A stretch of 14,122 nt of DNA from Nitrospirota bacterium (GCA_016235225.1 JACRLS010000203.1:1-14122), one strand, 5' to 3'. Positions 1 to 8,500 are shown, numbered from the stretch's first letter. Notes: generated by a model from the letters alone, not told the origin. Numbers and translations are program-made.

Positions 1-1196
1 CAGTTGATGAGTCCCAAGAACATCCCTTCCCGGTGACAGGACATTCCCAAGCCGACCGAGATTGCGTGGTTGTTCGAGTCGGGGACGACCGGATTGTAGG
101 ACCGGTCGGGCACCGGGCTTTCCGAAAACCAATAGCCCGCGCGCAGGGCAATATCCCACTGCGGCAGGATCGGAGCGTTCAGCCACTTGTACTCCGTCCC
201 TATCATCGTCGTGAGCGAGTGCTTCCACTGTTGTGTGAACGGGATTGTGCTGCCGGTGGAGAGGTGCACGTCCGTATTCTTGATGGCATTCCAACCTGTC
301 CAATCCATGTCCCATTCCAGCTTCCATGCCCGTTGGTGATCACGAAACGGCCACCAGGCGATCCCGCCCGTGAGAATCTGCGGCAGCACGAGTGTGGTTG
401 AGGCGCGGGACAGCGTGGTCCCATTCGCCAGAAACTCGCCATTGAGGTGGAGCGTCGCCTGGCTGCGGTAGACCAGGCCAAAGTTCAGCAGGGGTTTCCC
501 CTCGTCCGTCCGAATGGGCGTGGCCATCAGGCTGACGTTGAACCCGGTCGCGGTTCCCTTTCCGTTGATCTCAATGGGGGTCCCGCCCGCCGGTAACCCT
601 GCCCCGCCAGACGAAATAAGATGAGTTTCGTACTGTCCCTCGCCCCAGAAATTGAAGAAGGTATAGACGTCTAGTCCCAGTCCGACTGAAAGCCGATCGT
701 TCACCTTGTATGCCACCGTCGGCTTCACGTCGATGAGTTCCAACGCGGCGCGGGTAACGGCGGTGGCAAAGGGACCGCTTGCGGGATACTGATAGAGCGT
801 CCCGAAGGGGGAGAGGACGGCAAGACCCGCCGACAGTCCGCCGGGTGTCGGGAGCCCGAGGTCTTTGAGGTTGGCCGTGAGGTAGAAATTGGACGGAGGC
901 GGGAAGGCGGCGCTGCCGCCGAAGTCCCCACGGGCGGTCCCGCCCGTGCTGTTCCTGAATTGGGTGGAGCCGCCGATCAACGTGGTGCCGACCATGAGCT
1001 GCATGCCGCGGAGTTGCGTCATGCCGGCGGGGTTGTAATAGATCGCCGACGCATGATCGGCTTGCGCCGTGAACGCATCCGACTGTCCTGCGGCCGAGGC
1101 GCTTTGGTCGTAAATTCGGAACCCCGCCGCGCCCGCAGAAGTGGGATCCAGCAATGCCACCACGACTCCGACGACTACCCATGCCCTTACATGCAT
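1..1196 (-). CDS. FadL/OmpP1-family outer-membrane transporter, 3' end beyond the left edge
   Basis: A reading frame of 398 codons starts at ATG 1196 and stays open to the window edge, so the C-terminus is missing; FadL proteins usually run to about 430-450 residues. The first 23 residues form a signal peptide (MHVRAWVVVGVVVALL, then a site after AGA). The mature protein starts AGFRIYDQSASAAGQSDAF and continues with ASAIYYNPAGMTQL; AGF at the mature N-terminus and the NPAG motif are hallmarks of FadL/OmpP1 (toluene_X) beta-barrels. The rest alternates short hydrophobic and aromatic stretches with glycine turns, as expected for a barrel (for example WPF, WNAIKNTDV, YKWLNAPI). Known members carry long-chain fatty acids or hydrophobic compounds across the outer membrane; the substrate here cannot be told. 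No clear Shine-Dalgarno precedes the ATG, and the upstream DNA is a GTGGTCC-type repeat, so the promoter and start region are unusual. No other ATG fits this frame upstream. Confidence 0.88.
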   Translation of the reverse strand, partial: MHVRAWVVVGVVVALLDPTSAGAAGFRIYDQSASAAGQSDAFTAQADHASAIYYNPAGMTQLRGMQLMVGTTLIGGSTQFRNSTGGTARGDFGGSAAFPPPSNFYLTANLKDLGLPTPGGLSAGLAVLSPFGTLYQYPASGPFATAVTRAALELIDVKPTVAYKVNDRLSVGLGLDVYTFFNFWGEGQYETHLISSGGAGLPAGGTPIEINGKGTATGFNVSLMATPIRTDEGKPLLNFGLVYRSQATLHLNGEFLANGTTLSRASTTLVLPQILTGGIAWWPFRDHQRAWKLEWDMDWTGWNAIKNTDVHLSTGSTIPFTQQWKHSLTTMIGTEYKWLNAPILPQWDIALRAGYWFSESPVPDRSYNPVVPDSNNHAISVGLGMSCHREGMFLGLIN

Positions 1197-1402
1197 GACG
1201 TGATGGTGGTCCGTGGTCCGTGGTCCGTGGACCGTGGACAGGAGGCACGGCGGAAAATCCGTGGTCAGGGGGAAATGGTCAGTGAAGGAGGAATGACTGC
1301 TTTCACTGACCACAGACCACCGACCCCTATTCCTTCCGACCACCGACCACTCTTTCCTATCGTTCCACTGACCCCTGACCACTGCCATTCACCTCTTCAG
1401 GG
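1197..1402. repeat. intergenic GTGGTC/GACCAC repeat region, copy A
   Basis: The whole gap between the YqhA-like and FadL-like genes is built of short units. The left part has GTGGTCC repeated three times, then GTGGACC; the right part has GACCACCGACCAC-type complements, so the two sides can fold on each other. An inner perfect inverted repeat of 11 bp (1276-1286 with 1302-1312, TGGTCAGTGAA and its complement) is visible. The stretch 1316-1355 matches 2865-2904 at 36 of 40 positions by eye. No protein is encoded here that I would trust. Confidence 0.75.
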
Positions 1403-1408
1403 TCAGTG
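1366..1408 (-). other. stem-loop overlapping the yqhA-like stop codon
   Basis: On the minus strand CACTGACCCTG (1408-1398) pairs with CAGGGGTCAGTG (1377-1366) with one bulged G, giving an 11-bp stem and a loop of about 20 nt. The stop codon TGA of the YqhA-like gene lies inside the stem. There is no T-run after it, so a standard intrinsic terminator is not shown. It may protect the 3' end of the message or simply be part of the surrounding repeat family. Confidence 0.5.
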
Positions 1409-1972
1409 TCGCTCCCGCTGCATCAGTTTGTCCGTCCAGGCCAGCATGATGGCGGACCCGATGAACGTCATATGGATGAAAATCTGCCATTGGACCCGCT
1501 CCAGATCCATGTTCGAGATGTTGACGAAGGCCTTGAGCAGATGGATGCTGGAGATCCCGATGAGCGAAGCGGCCAGCTTCACCTTGATGGTCCCCGGATC
1601 GACGTGGGTCAACCAATCGGGCCGGTCCCGGTGGGAATCCAGGTCGAGCTTGCTGACGAAGGTGGCGTAGCCGCCGATGACGACCATCGTGAGGAGGTTG
1701 GCCACCATCGTGATGTCGATCAGAGACAGCACGCTCAACATGAAGACGGTTTCTTCGAGATGGCCGATCTCCCGCACCATCTCGATCAGCTCGGTGAGGA
1801 ATTTGTAGGCGTAGAGCAGCTCGGCCATGATCAGGCCGGCATAGAGCGGCGCCTGAATCCAGCGGCTGGCGAAGACGACGACCTCAAAGGCCGTTTCAAA
1901 TTTGCTGGGAGTATCCGGACCGGCCCCCATCGGGGCCATAGCAGTCTCTGACGGCATGCTCACGTTCGACAT
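1403..1972 (-). CDS. yqhA: YqhA/UPF0114 family inner-membrane protein
   Basis: The product is 189 residues, slightly longer than the usual 160-170 because of a polar N-terminal extension of about 25 residues. It aligns well with the remembered E. coli YqhA: ASRWIQAPLYAGLIMAEL near residue 35, then LSLIDITMVANLLTMVVIGGY, KVKLAASLIGISSIHLLKAF and IHMTFIGSAIMLAWTDKL. These form four hydrophobic segments with conserved charges between them (SLIDIT, KLDLDS, KVAAS-like). The family is known as UPF0114; its function is not established. The start is well supported by AAGGAGG four bases upstream of ATG (complement at 1977-1983). The stop codon lies inside a stem-loop. The upstream neighbour on the same strand is a TPM-domain membrane protein, 135 bp away, so shared transcription is possible but not shown. 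Confidence 0.92.
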   Translation of the reverse strand: MSNVSMPSETAMAPMGAGPDTPSKFETAFEVVVFASRWIQAPLYAGLIMAELLYAYKFLTELIEMVREIGHLEETVFMLSVLSLIDITMVANLLTMVVIGGYATFVSKLDLDSHRDRPDWLTHVDPGTIKVKLAASLIGISSIHLLKAFVNISNMDLERVQWQIFIHMTFIGSAIMLAWTDKLMQRERH

Positions 1973-2107
1973 AGGTCCTCCTTGTGGTTGGAAATGGGAT
2001 GCCTCTGATTCATGACAATGGGAAAGCCGGCAGGGGCGGATCGGCGGGTATCGTCTTCGATCACGCCGACGTTATCCTAGTCAAGCGGTGGGGTCAAGGC
2101 AACCAGA

Positions 2108-2749
2108 TCAGCGCTCGCGAATGACGTCGTCCGGCAGCTCGTTCGGATTGTCGCCGGGGGTCGGCGGGAAGTGCCGGGCGAGGAGGTCGCCGCATGAAGC
2201 AATCGCGTCGCACAACGCGTCGGTCGGGCGGTTCCCACGAATGCCCGCGACGATCGTCCGAACGATCCTGTCCCAAGTCTCGGGCGACACGCGCTCATTG
2301 ATCGCCCGGTCGGCCAGAATCTGGACGCGCCGCTCCAACAAGGACAAGAGGATCAGAACCCCGGTCGCCTCGCGCGTCCGGTGGAGGCCCTGTTCGTAGA
2401 AGGCCAGTTCGGCTCGCCGTCGCACTTTGTCGGCCATGCGATGGTCGGTGACCAAGAAACGAATGCCCCACGGCCGGTTCCCCACATAGTGTCCGATCAC
2501 ATAGGCGGCGACGACAGCCACCATGACCACCCAGGGGTGAAACTCGCTGACCGCCCTGGCGCCCCAGCCGACTTCCGCCGTCAGGAAGATCGTGAGCGTC
2601 AGCAGCGCTGCCAGCAGTCCTCCTCGATGGGCCGCTTCGCGATACACCGCTGAGCGTGGGACGATCATCGGGACGATTTCCCCTCGCGTCCGACGCTCCG
2701 CGGCCCGCACCGCCGCTCTGATTCTTGTCAAATCCTGTTCAGAGAACAT
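2108..2749 (-). CDS. TPM-domain integral membrane protein
   Basis: The product is 213 residues. It opens with a short amphipathic helix and a strand, IRAAVRAAERRTRGEIVPMIV, the usual opening of cytoplasmic-side TPM (TPM_phosphatase, formerly DUF477) proteins. Two hydrophobic segments follow (about residues 43-62 and 73-90). The rest of the TPM fold comes after them: AELAFYEQGLHRTREATGVLILLSLLERRVQILADRAIN, then PETWDRIVRTIVAGIR. This split layout is the type often encoded beside LemA and a second, secreted TPM protein, and that is the case here. The molecular activity is unknown; acid phosphatase activity has been described only for some distant TPM proteins. Start ATG 2749 has only a weak TTGGA-like ribosome site. 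The upstream side abuts repeat region B. The neighbouring TPM gene ends 154 bp upstream. Confidence 0.87.
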   Translation of the reverse strand: MFSEQDLTRIRAAVRAAERRTRGEIVPMIVPRSAVYREAAHRGGLLAALLTLTIFLTAEVGWGARAVSEFHPWVVMVAVVAAYVIGHYVGNRPWGIRFLVTDHRMADKVRRRAELAFYEQGLHRTREATGVLILLSLLERRVQILADRAINERVSPETWDRIVRTIVAGIRGNRPTDALCDAIASCGDLLARHFPPTPGDNPNELPDDVIRER

Positions 2750-2759
2750 CAGTTATCCA

Positions 2760-2904
2760 AGAATGTGGTCAGTGGTATCGGAGAAAGATAGTGGTCAGTG
2801 GTCTGTGTCCGGCGAACGGAACACAATTCTTCACTCACCACCATTCACTGTCCACCGACCACTCACCACCGACCCCTAATCCCTCAGACCACCGACCACT
2901 CGTT
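2760..2904. repeat. intergenic GTGGTC/GACCAC repeat region, copy B
   Basis: GTGGTCAGTGG occurs at 2765-2775 and again at 2791-2801 on the + strand; the right half carries the complement units CCACCGACCACTCACCACCGACC and GACCACCGACCAC (2852-2900). The region can therefore fold into one long imperfect hairpin. Positions 2865-2904 match 1316-1355 at 36 of 40 bases. The repeat reaches the stop codon of the secreted TPM gene, and its edge supplies the last codons SGQW. It is a second copy of the family seen at 1197-1402. Confidence 0.75.
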
Positions 2905-3788
2905 CACCACTGTCCTGACGCTCCCCCGCCGCCGAAGTCTCCGCCGCCGCCACTGAAGCCTCCGCCACTGCCGGAGAATCCGCCTCCGCCGGACCAGCCT
3001 CCAGTCCAGCCGGAGTCCAAGCCTGATCGCGTTCGACCTCTCGCCCCGGCCTGTGGTTCAAGTCCGGCAGCGGCTTGTGCCAGGAAAAAAGAGAACAGGA
3101 GCGTCAGCCCCGCCCCGGCCGCCGCCCAGAGCAACCCGGCCTGAAGGGCAGAAAAGAAGGTGACCAGGCCACCGACCACGATTCCTCCACGAGAAGACAG
3201 GCCTGCCATCGTGCCGAACACGACCCCAATGAAGATAGGGAAAATGAGGAGGAGCAAAGGGTGGGCGCCGAATGGGCCGGCAGGCTGCGCGGATTCGGCC
3301 GGTGCGCTGTAGGTGCCTTGAATGGTTCCGAGCACCGCCGTCACTCCGGCGGTGATTCCGCCTGCATAGTCCCCGGTTCGGAACTTCGGAACCATTTCCT
3401 GACGAATAATCCGGGACGCGCGTGCATCCGTCAACGTCCCTTCGAGGCCGTAGCCGACTTCGATCCGGACTTTCCGGTCGTCAGGAATGACCAGGATCAA
3501 GACCCCGTTGTCCGTCCCTTTGTGCCCGAGGGCCCAGGTGGTGGCGACGCGGTGAGAAAAGTCTTCTAAGGAGTCGCCCTGTAAGGATGGCACGGTGAGC
3601 ACGGCGACCTGATTCGTCGTCTGCATCTCATGCGCCTGGAGATCCGCCGAGAGGGTGGTTTCGAGATCAGCGGGGAGCAGATCGGCCACATCGACGATTC
3701 GGCCTGTCAGCGGCGGCACGTCGAGAGCGAGCGCGGCGAGCGGGCAGGCTAAGGTTAAGGCTAAGGTAATAATTGAGGCGTAGGACAT
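2904..3788 (-). CDS. secreted/membrane-anchored TPM-domain protein (YgcG-like) with glycine-rich tail
   Basis: The product is 294 residues from ATG 3788. A signal peptide (MSYASIITLALTLACPLAALA) ends near residue 21; the mature protein starts LDVPPLTGRIVDVADLLP. The TPM domain covers about residues 24-150 with the family markers TTNQVAVLTV, GTDNGVLILV and RKVRIEVGYGLEGTLTDA. Three hydrophobic segments follow (about 165-235), then a linker and a tail of GGGGFSGSGGGFSGGGGDF type ending ASGQW, which is typical of YgcG-like proteins. A longer frame opens at TTG 3827 (MRFRLRLRTSKKK), but those codons are AGGTTGAGG repeat DNA; ATG 3788 is followed directly by a good signal peptide, so I prefer it. 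Its first codons lie in repeat copy 1, shared with the SRPBCC gene. It lies directly downstream of lemA, a frequent pairing; the usual inference is an envelope role together with LemA. Confidence 0.88.
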   Translation of the reverse strand: MSYASIITLALTLACPLAALALDVPPLTGRIVDVADLLPADLETTLSADLQAHEMQTTNQVAVLTVPSLQGDSLEDFSHRVATTWALGHKGTDNGVLILVIPDDRKVRIEVGYGLEGTLTDARASRIIRQEMVPKFRTGDYAGGITAGVTAVLGTIQGTYSAPAESAQPAGPFGAHPLLLLIFPIFIGVVFGTMAGLSSRGGIVVGGLVTFFSALQAGLLWAAAGAGLTLLFSFFLAQAAAGLEPQAGARGRTRSGLDSGWTGGWSGGGGFSGSGGGFSGGGGDFGGGGASGQW

Positions 3789-3852
3789 CTTTTTCTTCGA
3801 AGTCCTCAACCTCAACCTGAACCTCAACCTAGAATTTCACCGCCGGCGGCGT
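3735..3852 (-). repeat. start-codon/signal-peptide hairpin repeat, copy 1
   Basis: This is the first of three copies of a repeat of about 120 bp. Read on the minus strand it holds the last codons and stop of lemA (PPAVKF, TAG), AGGTTGAGG-type units, ACTTCGAAGAAAAAG, the ATG of the TPM gene (3788), and codons for the signal peptide rich in ACCTTAGCC units that are complementary to the upstream units. In this copy the left arm is six bases shorter than in copies 2 and 3, so the stem is about 15 bp with some mismatches. The shared bases stop shortly after the alanine-rich end of the signal peptide. Confidence 0.8.
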
Positions 3853-4428
3853 GCTCACGGCCTTCTCATCGGTGACCGTGAACTGCGGTTTGACCTCCAT
3901 GTGGAGGAGGAACCTCGCCGTCAGATTCGTCGGGAAGTATCGGACCGCCTTGTTGTACTCCGCCACTTTGTCGATGTAGCGTTTGCGCGCCACCGTGATC
4001 CGGTTCTCCGTCCCCTCGAGTTGGCTTTGGAGGTCCCGGAAGTTCTGGTTGGCTTTGAGGTCGGGGTACTGTTCCGCCACGGCGAGCAGGCGGCCCAGCC
4101 CCGCCGACACCTGCGCCTGGGCGTCGAGGAATCTCTTGAAGGCCGCCTCATCCTTAAGCAACTCCGGCGTGGCTTTGATACCGGCCGCCGCCGCCCTCGC
4201 ATTGGTGACGGCTTCCAGCGTTTCGCGCTCGTGGGCCGCGTAGCCTTTGACGGTTTCGACCAAGTTTGGAATCAGATCCGCCCGTCGCTGATATTGATTG
4301 AGCACTTCGCTCCAGGCCGCATTCGTCTCTTCATCGAGCCCCTGGATGGTGTTATAGCCGCATCCGCTCATCAGCATCAGACAGGCGGCGAGCACCGCCG
4401 CCGGAGTCCGGGTGGTCATCATGTGCAT
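3829..4428 (-). CDS. lemA: LemA family lipoprotein
   Basis: The product is 199 residues from ATG 4428. A short signal with lipobox-like MSGC (ACLMLMSGCGYNTIQ) suggests lipid anchoring at Cys 23 or so, though Met at -3 is not ideal. The body is the LemA helical domain: DEETNAAWSEVLNQYQRRADLIPNLVETVKGY, then ERETLEAVTNARAAA, LLAVAEQYPDLKANQNFRDLQSQLEGTENRI, ARKRYIDKVAEYNKAVRYFPTNL, ending PPAVKF. These are classic LemA motifs. A longer frame reaches 4506, but AAGGAGG (complement 4440-4446) lies 11 nt before ATG 4428 and the extra 26 residues are polar and would bury the signal peptide; so the shorter start is chosen. It sits between an SRPBCC gene (75 bp upstream) and a secreted TPM gene (40 bp downstream). 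LemA proteins are envelope proteins of unclear activity, often next to TPM proteins. Confidence 0.93.
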   Translation of the reverse strand: MHMMTTRTPAAVLAACLMLMSGCGYNTIQGLDEETNAAWSEVLNQYQRRADLIPNLVETVKGYAAHERETLEAVTNARAAAAGIKATPELLKDEAAFKRFLDAQAQVSAGLGRLLAVAEQYPDLKANQNFRDLQSQLEGTENRITVARKRYIDKVAEYNKAVRYFPTNLTARFLLHMEVKPQFTVTDEKAVSTPPAVKF

Positions 4429-4502
4429 GGTGTCGCGTCCCTCCTTGTCATCACAGTCGATCGCGTGTCGTCCGGAGACTGTACACGCTCGAAGCCAGAC
4501 GT

Positions 4503-5102
4503 TCAATGCCTGGCTTGGGCGCTCACGGCGGCTTGAAGCCGAACAAAATGAGCTTCCAAGTCACGTCTGAGAAACGTGGTGAAGAGCCAATCCGGTACCC
4601 AATCCTTCGGTTGCAGCTCCATCTCAAGGGTCGCCGTGGTCCTCTGTCCGTTCTTATCCGGTGAGAGGCGCCAGGATCGGGTGTATCGATGAAAGTCTCC
4701 CTCGATGAGCGTGGTTTCGAGAAGACCCGGTGTGGGCTCTCGTGTTTCCGTGATCAAGTGCAGTTCGCCCGGGAGAATGTGGCGGGATGCCCAGAGGTCC
4801 GTAATGACCCCATGCGCCTCTCGCCGGATGTCGACGATCCGAAGGCCCGGCGGAAAGAGATCGGGCCAGTGCTCGTAGTCGGTCAGCACCGCGCGGGCGA
4901 TCTCGGGGGGACCGGGGAGTTCGAGTCGGGCGTAAACCCGAGCGAGCCCGTCCGGCAAGACTTGGATGTCCAGAGAAAATGAGGGGGCGGGAGTTTCAGC
5001 CGTTGCGCCGGGGGAGCCGGTCAGCCACAAGACGGCCAGCCCGGCGAGCGGGCAGGCCAAGGTTAAGGTTGAGGCTAAGGTCATGATTGAGGCGTAGGAC
5101 AT
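4503..5102 (-). CDS. secreted SRPBCC (START-like/COQ10-like) domain protein
   Basis: The product is 199 residues from ATG 5102. The N-terminus MSYASIMTLASTLTLACPLA is nearly the same as that of the downstream TPM protein and comes from repeat copy 2; the hydrophobic stretch continues and a signal-peptidase site is likely after GATA, giving a mature start ETPAPSFSLDI. From about residue 50 it resembles the SRPBCC/polyketide-cyclase (RatA, COQ10) fold: an opening strand, then PEIARAVLTDYEHWPDLFP and a long beta-sheet region with LHLITETREPTPGLLETTLIEGDFHRYTRSWRL, ending with a long C-terminal helix (TTFLRRDLEAHFVRLQAAV). The fold binds hydrophobic ligands in known members; no ligand can be named here. 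Export is unusual for the cytosolic RatA/COQ10 branch. The frame also opens at TTG 5141 through repeat DNA, which I reject as the start. It lies 76 bp after the receiver gene and 75 bp before lemA. Confidence 0.78.
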   Translation of the reverse strand: MSYASIMTLASTLTLACPLAGLAVLWLTGSPGATAETPAPSFSLDIQVLPDGLARVYARLELPGPPEIARAVLTDYEHWPDLFPPGLRIVDIRREAHGVITDLWASRHILPGELHLITETREPTPGLLETTLIEGDFHRYTRSWRLSPDKNGQRTTATLEMELQPKDWVPDWLFTTFLRRDLEAHFVRLQAAVSAQARH

Positions 5103-5166
5103 CTTCTTCTTCGAAGTCCTTAACCTCAACCTGAACCTCAACCTAGAATTTCACCGGTCGGCGGCG
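5043..5166 (-). repeat. start-codon/signal-peptide hairpin repeat, copy 2
   Basis: On the + strand the left arm AGGTTAAGGTTGAGGCTAAGG (5060-5080) is complementary to 5118-5138 with one mismatch and one G-U pair: a 21-bp stem with a 37-nt loop. In the message (minus strand) the loop contains GAAGAAGAAG and the ATG at 5102. Before the stem are bases matching the lemA end (CGCCGCC..GGTGAAATTCTAG), here out of frame and not part of a gene, because the receiver gene ends at 5179. After the stem the shared bases run through the signal peptide to the GCCCGCTCGCC segment at 5043. Confidence 0.82.
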
Positions 5167-5178
5167 TGGGCGGATAGG

Positions 5179-5577
5179 CTACGCCGTTCGTTGGAGGAGC
5201 TCTCTGACCTGCTTCAGCAGTTCGTCACGCTCGAACGGCTTTTCCAGTGTCCGGGATGCGCCCAGGTGTTTCGCCGCCGGAAGCAGGTTGGTCAGCTTCG
5301 CGGCGCCCCCACCCGTGATGGCAATGATCTTGGATTGAGGATCGAGCTTCCGTAAGGTCGTGATGACTTCAAATCCGTCCATCTCGGGCATGAGGACATC
5401 CGTGATGACGAGATCGGGACGCAGTGCCTTCCAGCTCTTCATGGCGTCTTTTCCGTTGGTGGCCTCTCGCACGCGGAATCCGGCCACCTCCAGCATTTTC
5501 CGGAGCATGGCGCGCACCTGCGCGTCGTCTTCTACGATGAGGATGTCGGCGGAAACCGATTCCGGCGTGTCAACCAT
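5179..5577 (-). CDS. single-domain response regulator (receiver only)
   Basis: The product is 132 residues and consists of one receiver domain with no output domain. All key residues are present: acidic pair E16-D17 in ILIVEDD, phospho-acceptor D60 in LVITDVLMPEMDG, T88 in IAITGGG, and K113 in LEKPF. It starts 22 bp after the end of the hybrid kinase gene on the same strand, so the two are almost certainly co-transcribed. It probably takes phosphate from that kinase, either from the histidine directly or through its C-terminal receiver, in a phosphorelay. AGGAG lies 12 nt before ATG 5577, rather far, so expression may depend partly on coupling to the kinase. Without an output domain it would act by protein contact. 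Repeat copy 2 begins 12 bp after its stop. Confidence 0.95.
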   Translation of the reverse strand: MVDTPESVSADILIVEDDAQVRAMLRKMLEVAGFRVREATNGKDAMKSWKALRPDLVITDVLMPEMDGFEVITTLRKLDPQSKIIAITGGGAAKLTNLLPAAKHLGASRTLEKPFERDELLKQVRELLQRTA

Positions 5578-5599
5578 ACGATAATGTATCTCCTATACC

Positions 5600-8500
5600 T
5601 TATCGCAATGGCGGATTCAAGGCCTGCCGAATGGCCTGGTCCAGCTCCGCCACTTCCAATGGTTTCATCAGGAAGGCCGAAATTCCAAGTTCCCGCGCCG
5701 TTTGTTCGCTGAATCCCTGCGTATAGCCCGTGCAGAGAATGACGGGAAGATCCGGTCGGATCCTTCTCAGCTCCCGTGTCAGGGCTTCGCCGGTCATCCC
5801 CGGCATGGTGTGGTCCGTCATGACTAGATCGAAGGCGTCGGGGGTGTTCCGGAACTGCCCCAGGGCCAGAACCGGGTCCGTCATGGCGGTGACGCGGTAG
5901 CCCAGGGTGCCCAGCATCTGTTCCGCGAGGCGGGCCAGCATGGTCTCGTCGTCCACAAACAGAATCCGTTCCGATCCCCCGCGGACTGCGGTCGTCGAGT
6001 CGACAGCGGGGTCTGCGACCGAGACGAGTTTCGGGAGATACACCGAGAAGGTGGAGCCCCGACCCTGTTCGCTCTGGGCGGTGATCGTCCCCCGATGACT
6101 GGTGACGATTCCCAGTGCGGCGGACAGCCCGAGTCCGGTGCCTTCGCCGACTTTCTTGGTCGTGAAGAAGGGATCGAAGATGCGAGCCAGTACCTCACGC
6201 GTCATGCCGACACCCGTATCTCGAACCGTCAGGCAGATGTGAGGCCCCGGCTTCAGTGGGGGATGTGCCGTCGCGAACGGTTGGCGCACCTCGACTTCCT
6301 CGAGGCATATCTCCAGTGTGCCGCCCCTCTCCTGCATCGCTTGGGCGGCATTGGAGCACAGATTCATGATGACTTGCTGCAATTGGGTGGGATCGGCCAG
6401 CACTCGGCTTCCCGCAGCGCGCAGTTCTACACGCATATCGATGGTCGTCGGGATCGACGCGCGAAGCAGGGTCGTGGCTTCCTGGAGCGGTTGATCCATC
6501 GCAATGACGTCCCGTTGTGGCTCCCGTTGCCGGCTGAACGCCAGGATCTGCTGAATCAAGCCTTTTCCGCGCCGCCCCGCCACGAGCACTTGATCCAAGT
6601 TCTGCCTGGCTCGGCTGCCGGACGCGACCCCGTCCTGGGCCAGCTCGGTGTAGCCGATCATGGCGGCGAGAATGTTGTTGAAGTCATGCGCGATGCCGCC
6701 GGCCAGCGTGCCGATGGCCTCCATCTTCTCGGCCTGCCGCAGGCGCTGTTCGAGCAGCTTGCGTTCCGTGACGTCCTCCGAGATGCCGAGCAGAAACTGG
6801 GGTCGGCCCGTCTCATCCACCAGCGGGATTTTCTTCGTGTGGAGATAGCGAGTCCCCCCGGTCTTGGTCTGGATCGGTTCTTCGGGAATATCCATGAGGC
6901 GGCCCTGTGAGAGCACTTCCCGGTCCTTGGCGGTAAAGGAGTCGGCTTGCTCTTTGGGGAAGAAATCATAATCGTTCTTGCCGAGCATCTCCTGGCGAGG
7001 GATACCCAAGAGGTCTTCACCGGCTCGGTTGAATTGCACGAACCGGAGATCCTCGGCGTCCTTGACAAAGATCATGTGGGGCAGGTTTTCGAGGATCGAC
7101 GCGACAAGGCGTTCCGACCGATCAGCTTGTTGCTCCAATTGCTTGCGCTCGGTGATGTCCCGCATGAAGCAATGGTGGCCGAGGAGTGTTCCGTCCTTAC
7201 CGGTTCGTTTGACCATCAGGACATGCTTGAAGAATAACGAGCCGTCTTTTCGCACCGCCTGTGCCTCGAATTCTCCCTTGCCCTCCGACAACATTCGCTG
7301 GTAGGCCTCGAACGCCATCTTCCTATCATCAGGGGCGACTGTCGGTGTCCAGTCCGCGCCGATGAGCTCGCTGCTCTCATAACCCAGCATTCGCGCATAC
7401 GCTTCGTTGACGCTCTCGTACCGACCCTCGGGATTCAGGAGCGAGATGCCCGGCATGGCGTTCGCGAGCGCGAGGTGCATTTCCTCCAGCCCCTCCTCCG
7501 CCTGTTTCTGCTCGGTGATGTCTTCACAGACGATGAGGGCGACTGGCCCGTTTCCTGCTGCTGCTGGTAACACCCGCACCGACTCTCTGACCCAGAGGAG
7601 CGTTCCATCCTTCCGCACTTTGCGGAATTCCCATCGGCCCACGCGCGTGGGATCAGCAAAGGCCGCGATCAGGCCTTGGCTGACGGCTTCCCGATCGTCC
7701 TCAAGAACCACGGTCAATACCGAGCCGCCGATCAATTCGTCAGGCCGGTAGCCCAACTGTGTGGCGCCGAACCGATTGACGGAGAGGACCGTTCCAGCCG
7801 TATCCACCGTGAAGTACATCGAAGGATTATCGTCATAGAGCGACCGAAACCGCTCTTCACTCCGTCTCAGCGCCTCTTCCGACTGCGTCCGTCCGGTGAC
7901 GTCGCTGAGCGAAAAGACAAGCAGTTCCACCTCGCCGGTGGCATCAAGAATCGGAACCAGCGACCAATCCCAGTAGGTGGTCCCCCACTCGGGATGGTCG
8001 GGAAACACAAATGGGCGAGCCAGAATCTGGAACGGCGTTTTCGTGGCCCGGACCTGCTCAAAAATAGCTTGGGCGTCGGAAGGGTAGAATTCGAAATGAT
8101 TGTGTCCGGGGAATTCCGAGACCTCTCGGCCACAGGCTTTGGCGTACATATCGTTGACACGGATGAAATTGAAATCACGATCAAGAATCACAAGGCAGGC
8201 CGGCGCGAACTTCCAGAAGCTTTCGAGCAGTCGCGCCTGGCGACGGGCCTCCTGCTCCGCTTCCTTTTGTTCCGTGATGTCAATGCAGGATCCCACGAAG
8301 CCTCCGAACGTGCCGGTGGATGAGTGCCTGGCCACACCCGCGTCTCGAATCCACCGGTACTCGCCGTCGGTTCGCCGGAGCCGGTACTCCATGGTGAAGG
8401 GGCGCCGTGCATCGAAGGCCGTCGCATAGATGTCCAAGCAACCTTGGAGGTCGTCCGGATGCACGGCTTGGGCCCAGCCGTCGCCCATCTCCTCCCCCGG

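Noticed and set aside
571..1248. Minus-strand frame of 225 codons starting in the repeat at 1248
   Set aside because: It is in a different frame from the FadL-like gene, is very rich in arginine, histidine and proline, and shows no domain; the FadL frame explains the region.
1406..1951. Open + strand frame of 181 codons
   Set aside because: It is exactly antisense to the YqhA-like gene, which matches a known family along its whole length.
2725..3144. + strand proline-rich frame of 139 codons
   Set aside because: It combines the GACCAC repeat with the antisense of the glycine-rich TPM tail, which produces the proline runs.
3789..3827. Upstream TTG start (MRFRLRLRTSKKK) of the TPM gene, and the same at 5103-5141 for the SRPBCC gene
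   Set aside because: These codons are AGGTTGAGG repeat DNA common to all three repeat copies; the ATG that follows directly opens a normal signal peptide.
6095..6910. Open + strand frame of 271 codons
   Set aside because: It lies opposite the kinase core, whose motifs are unmistakable; long antisense frames are expected in GC-rich DNA.
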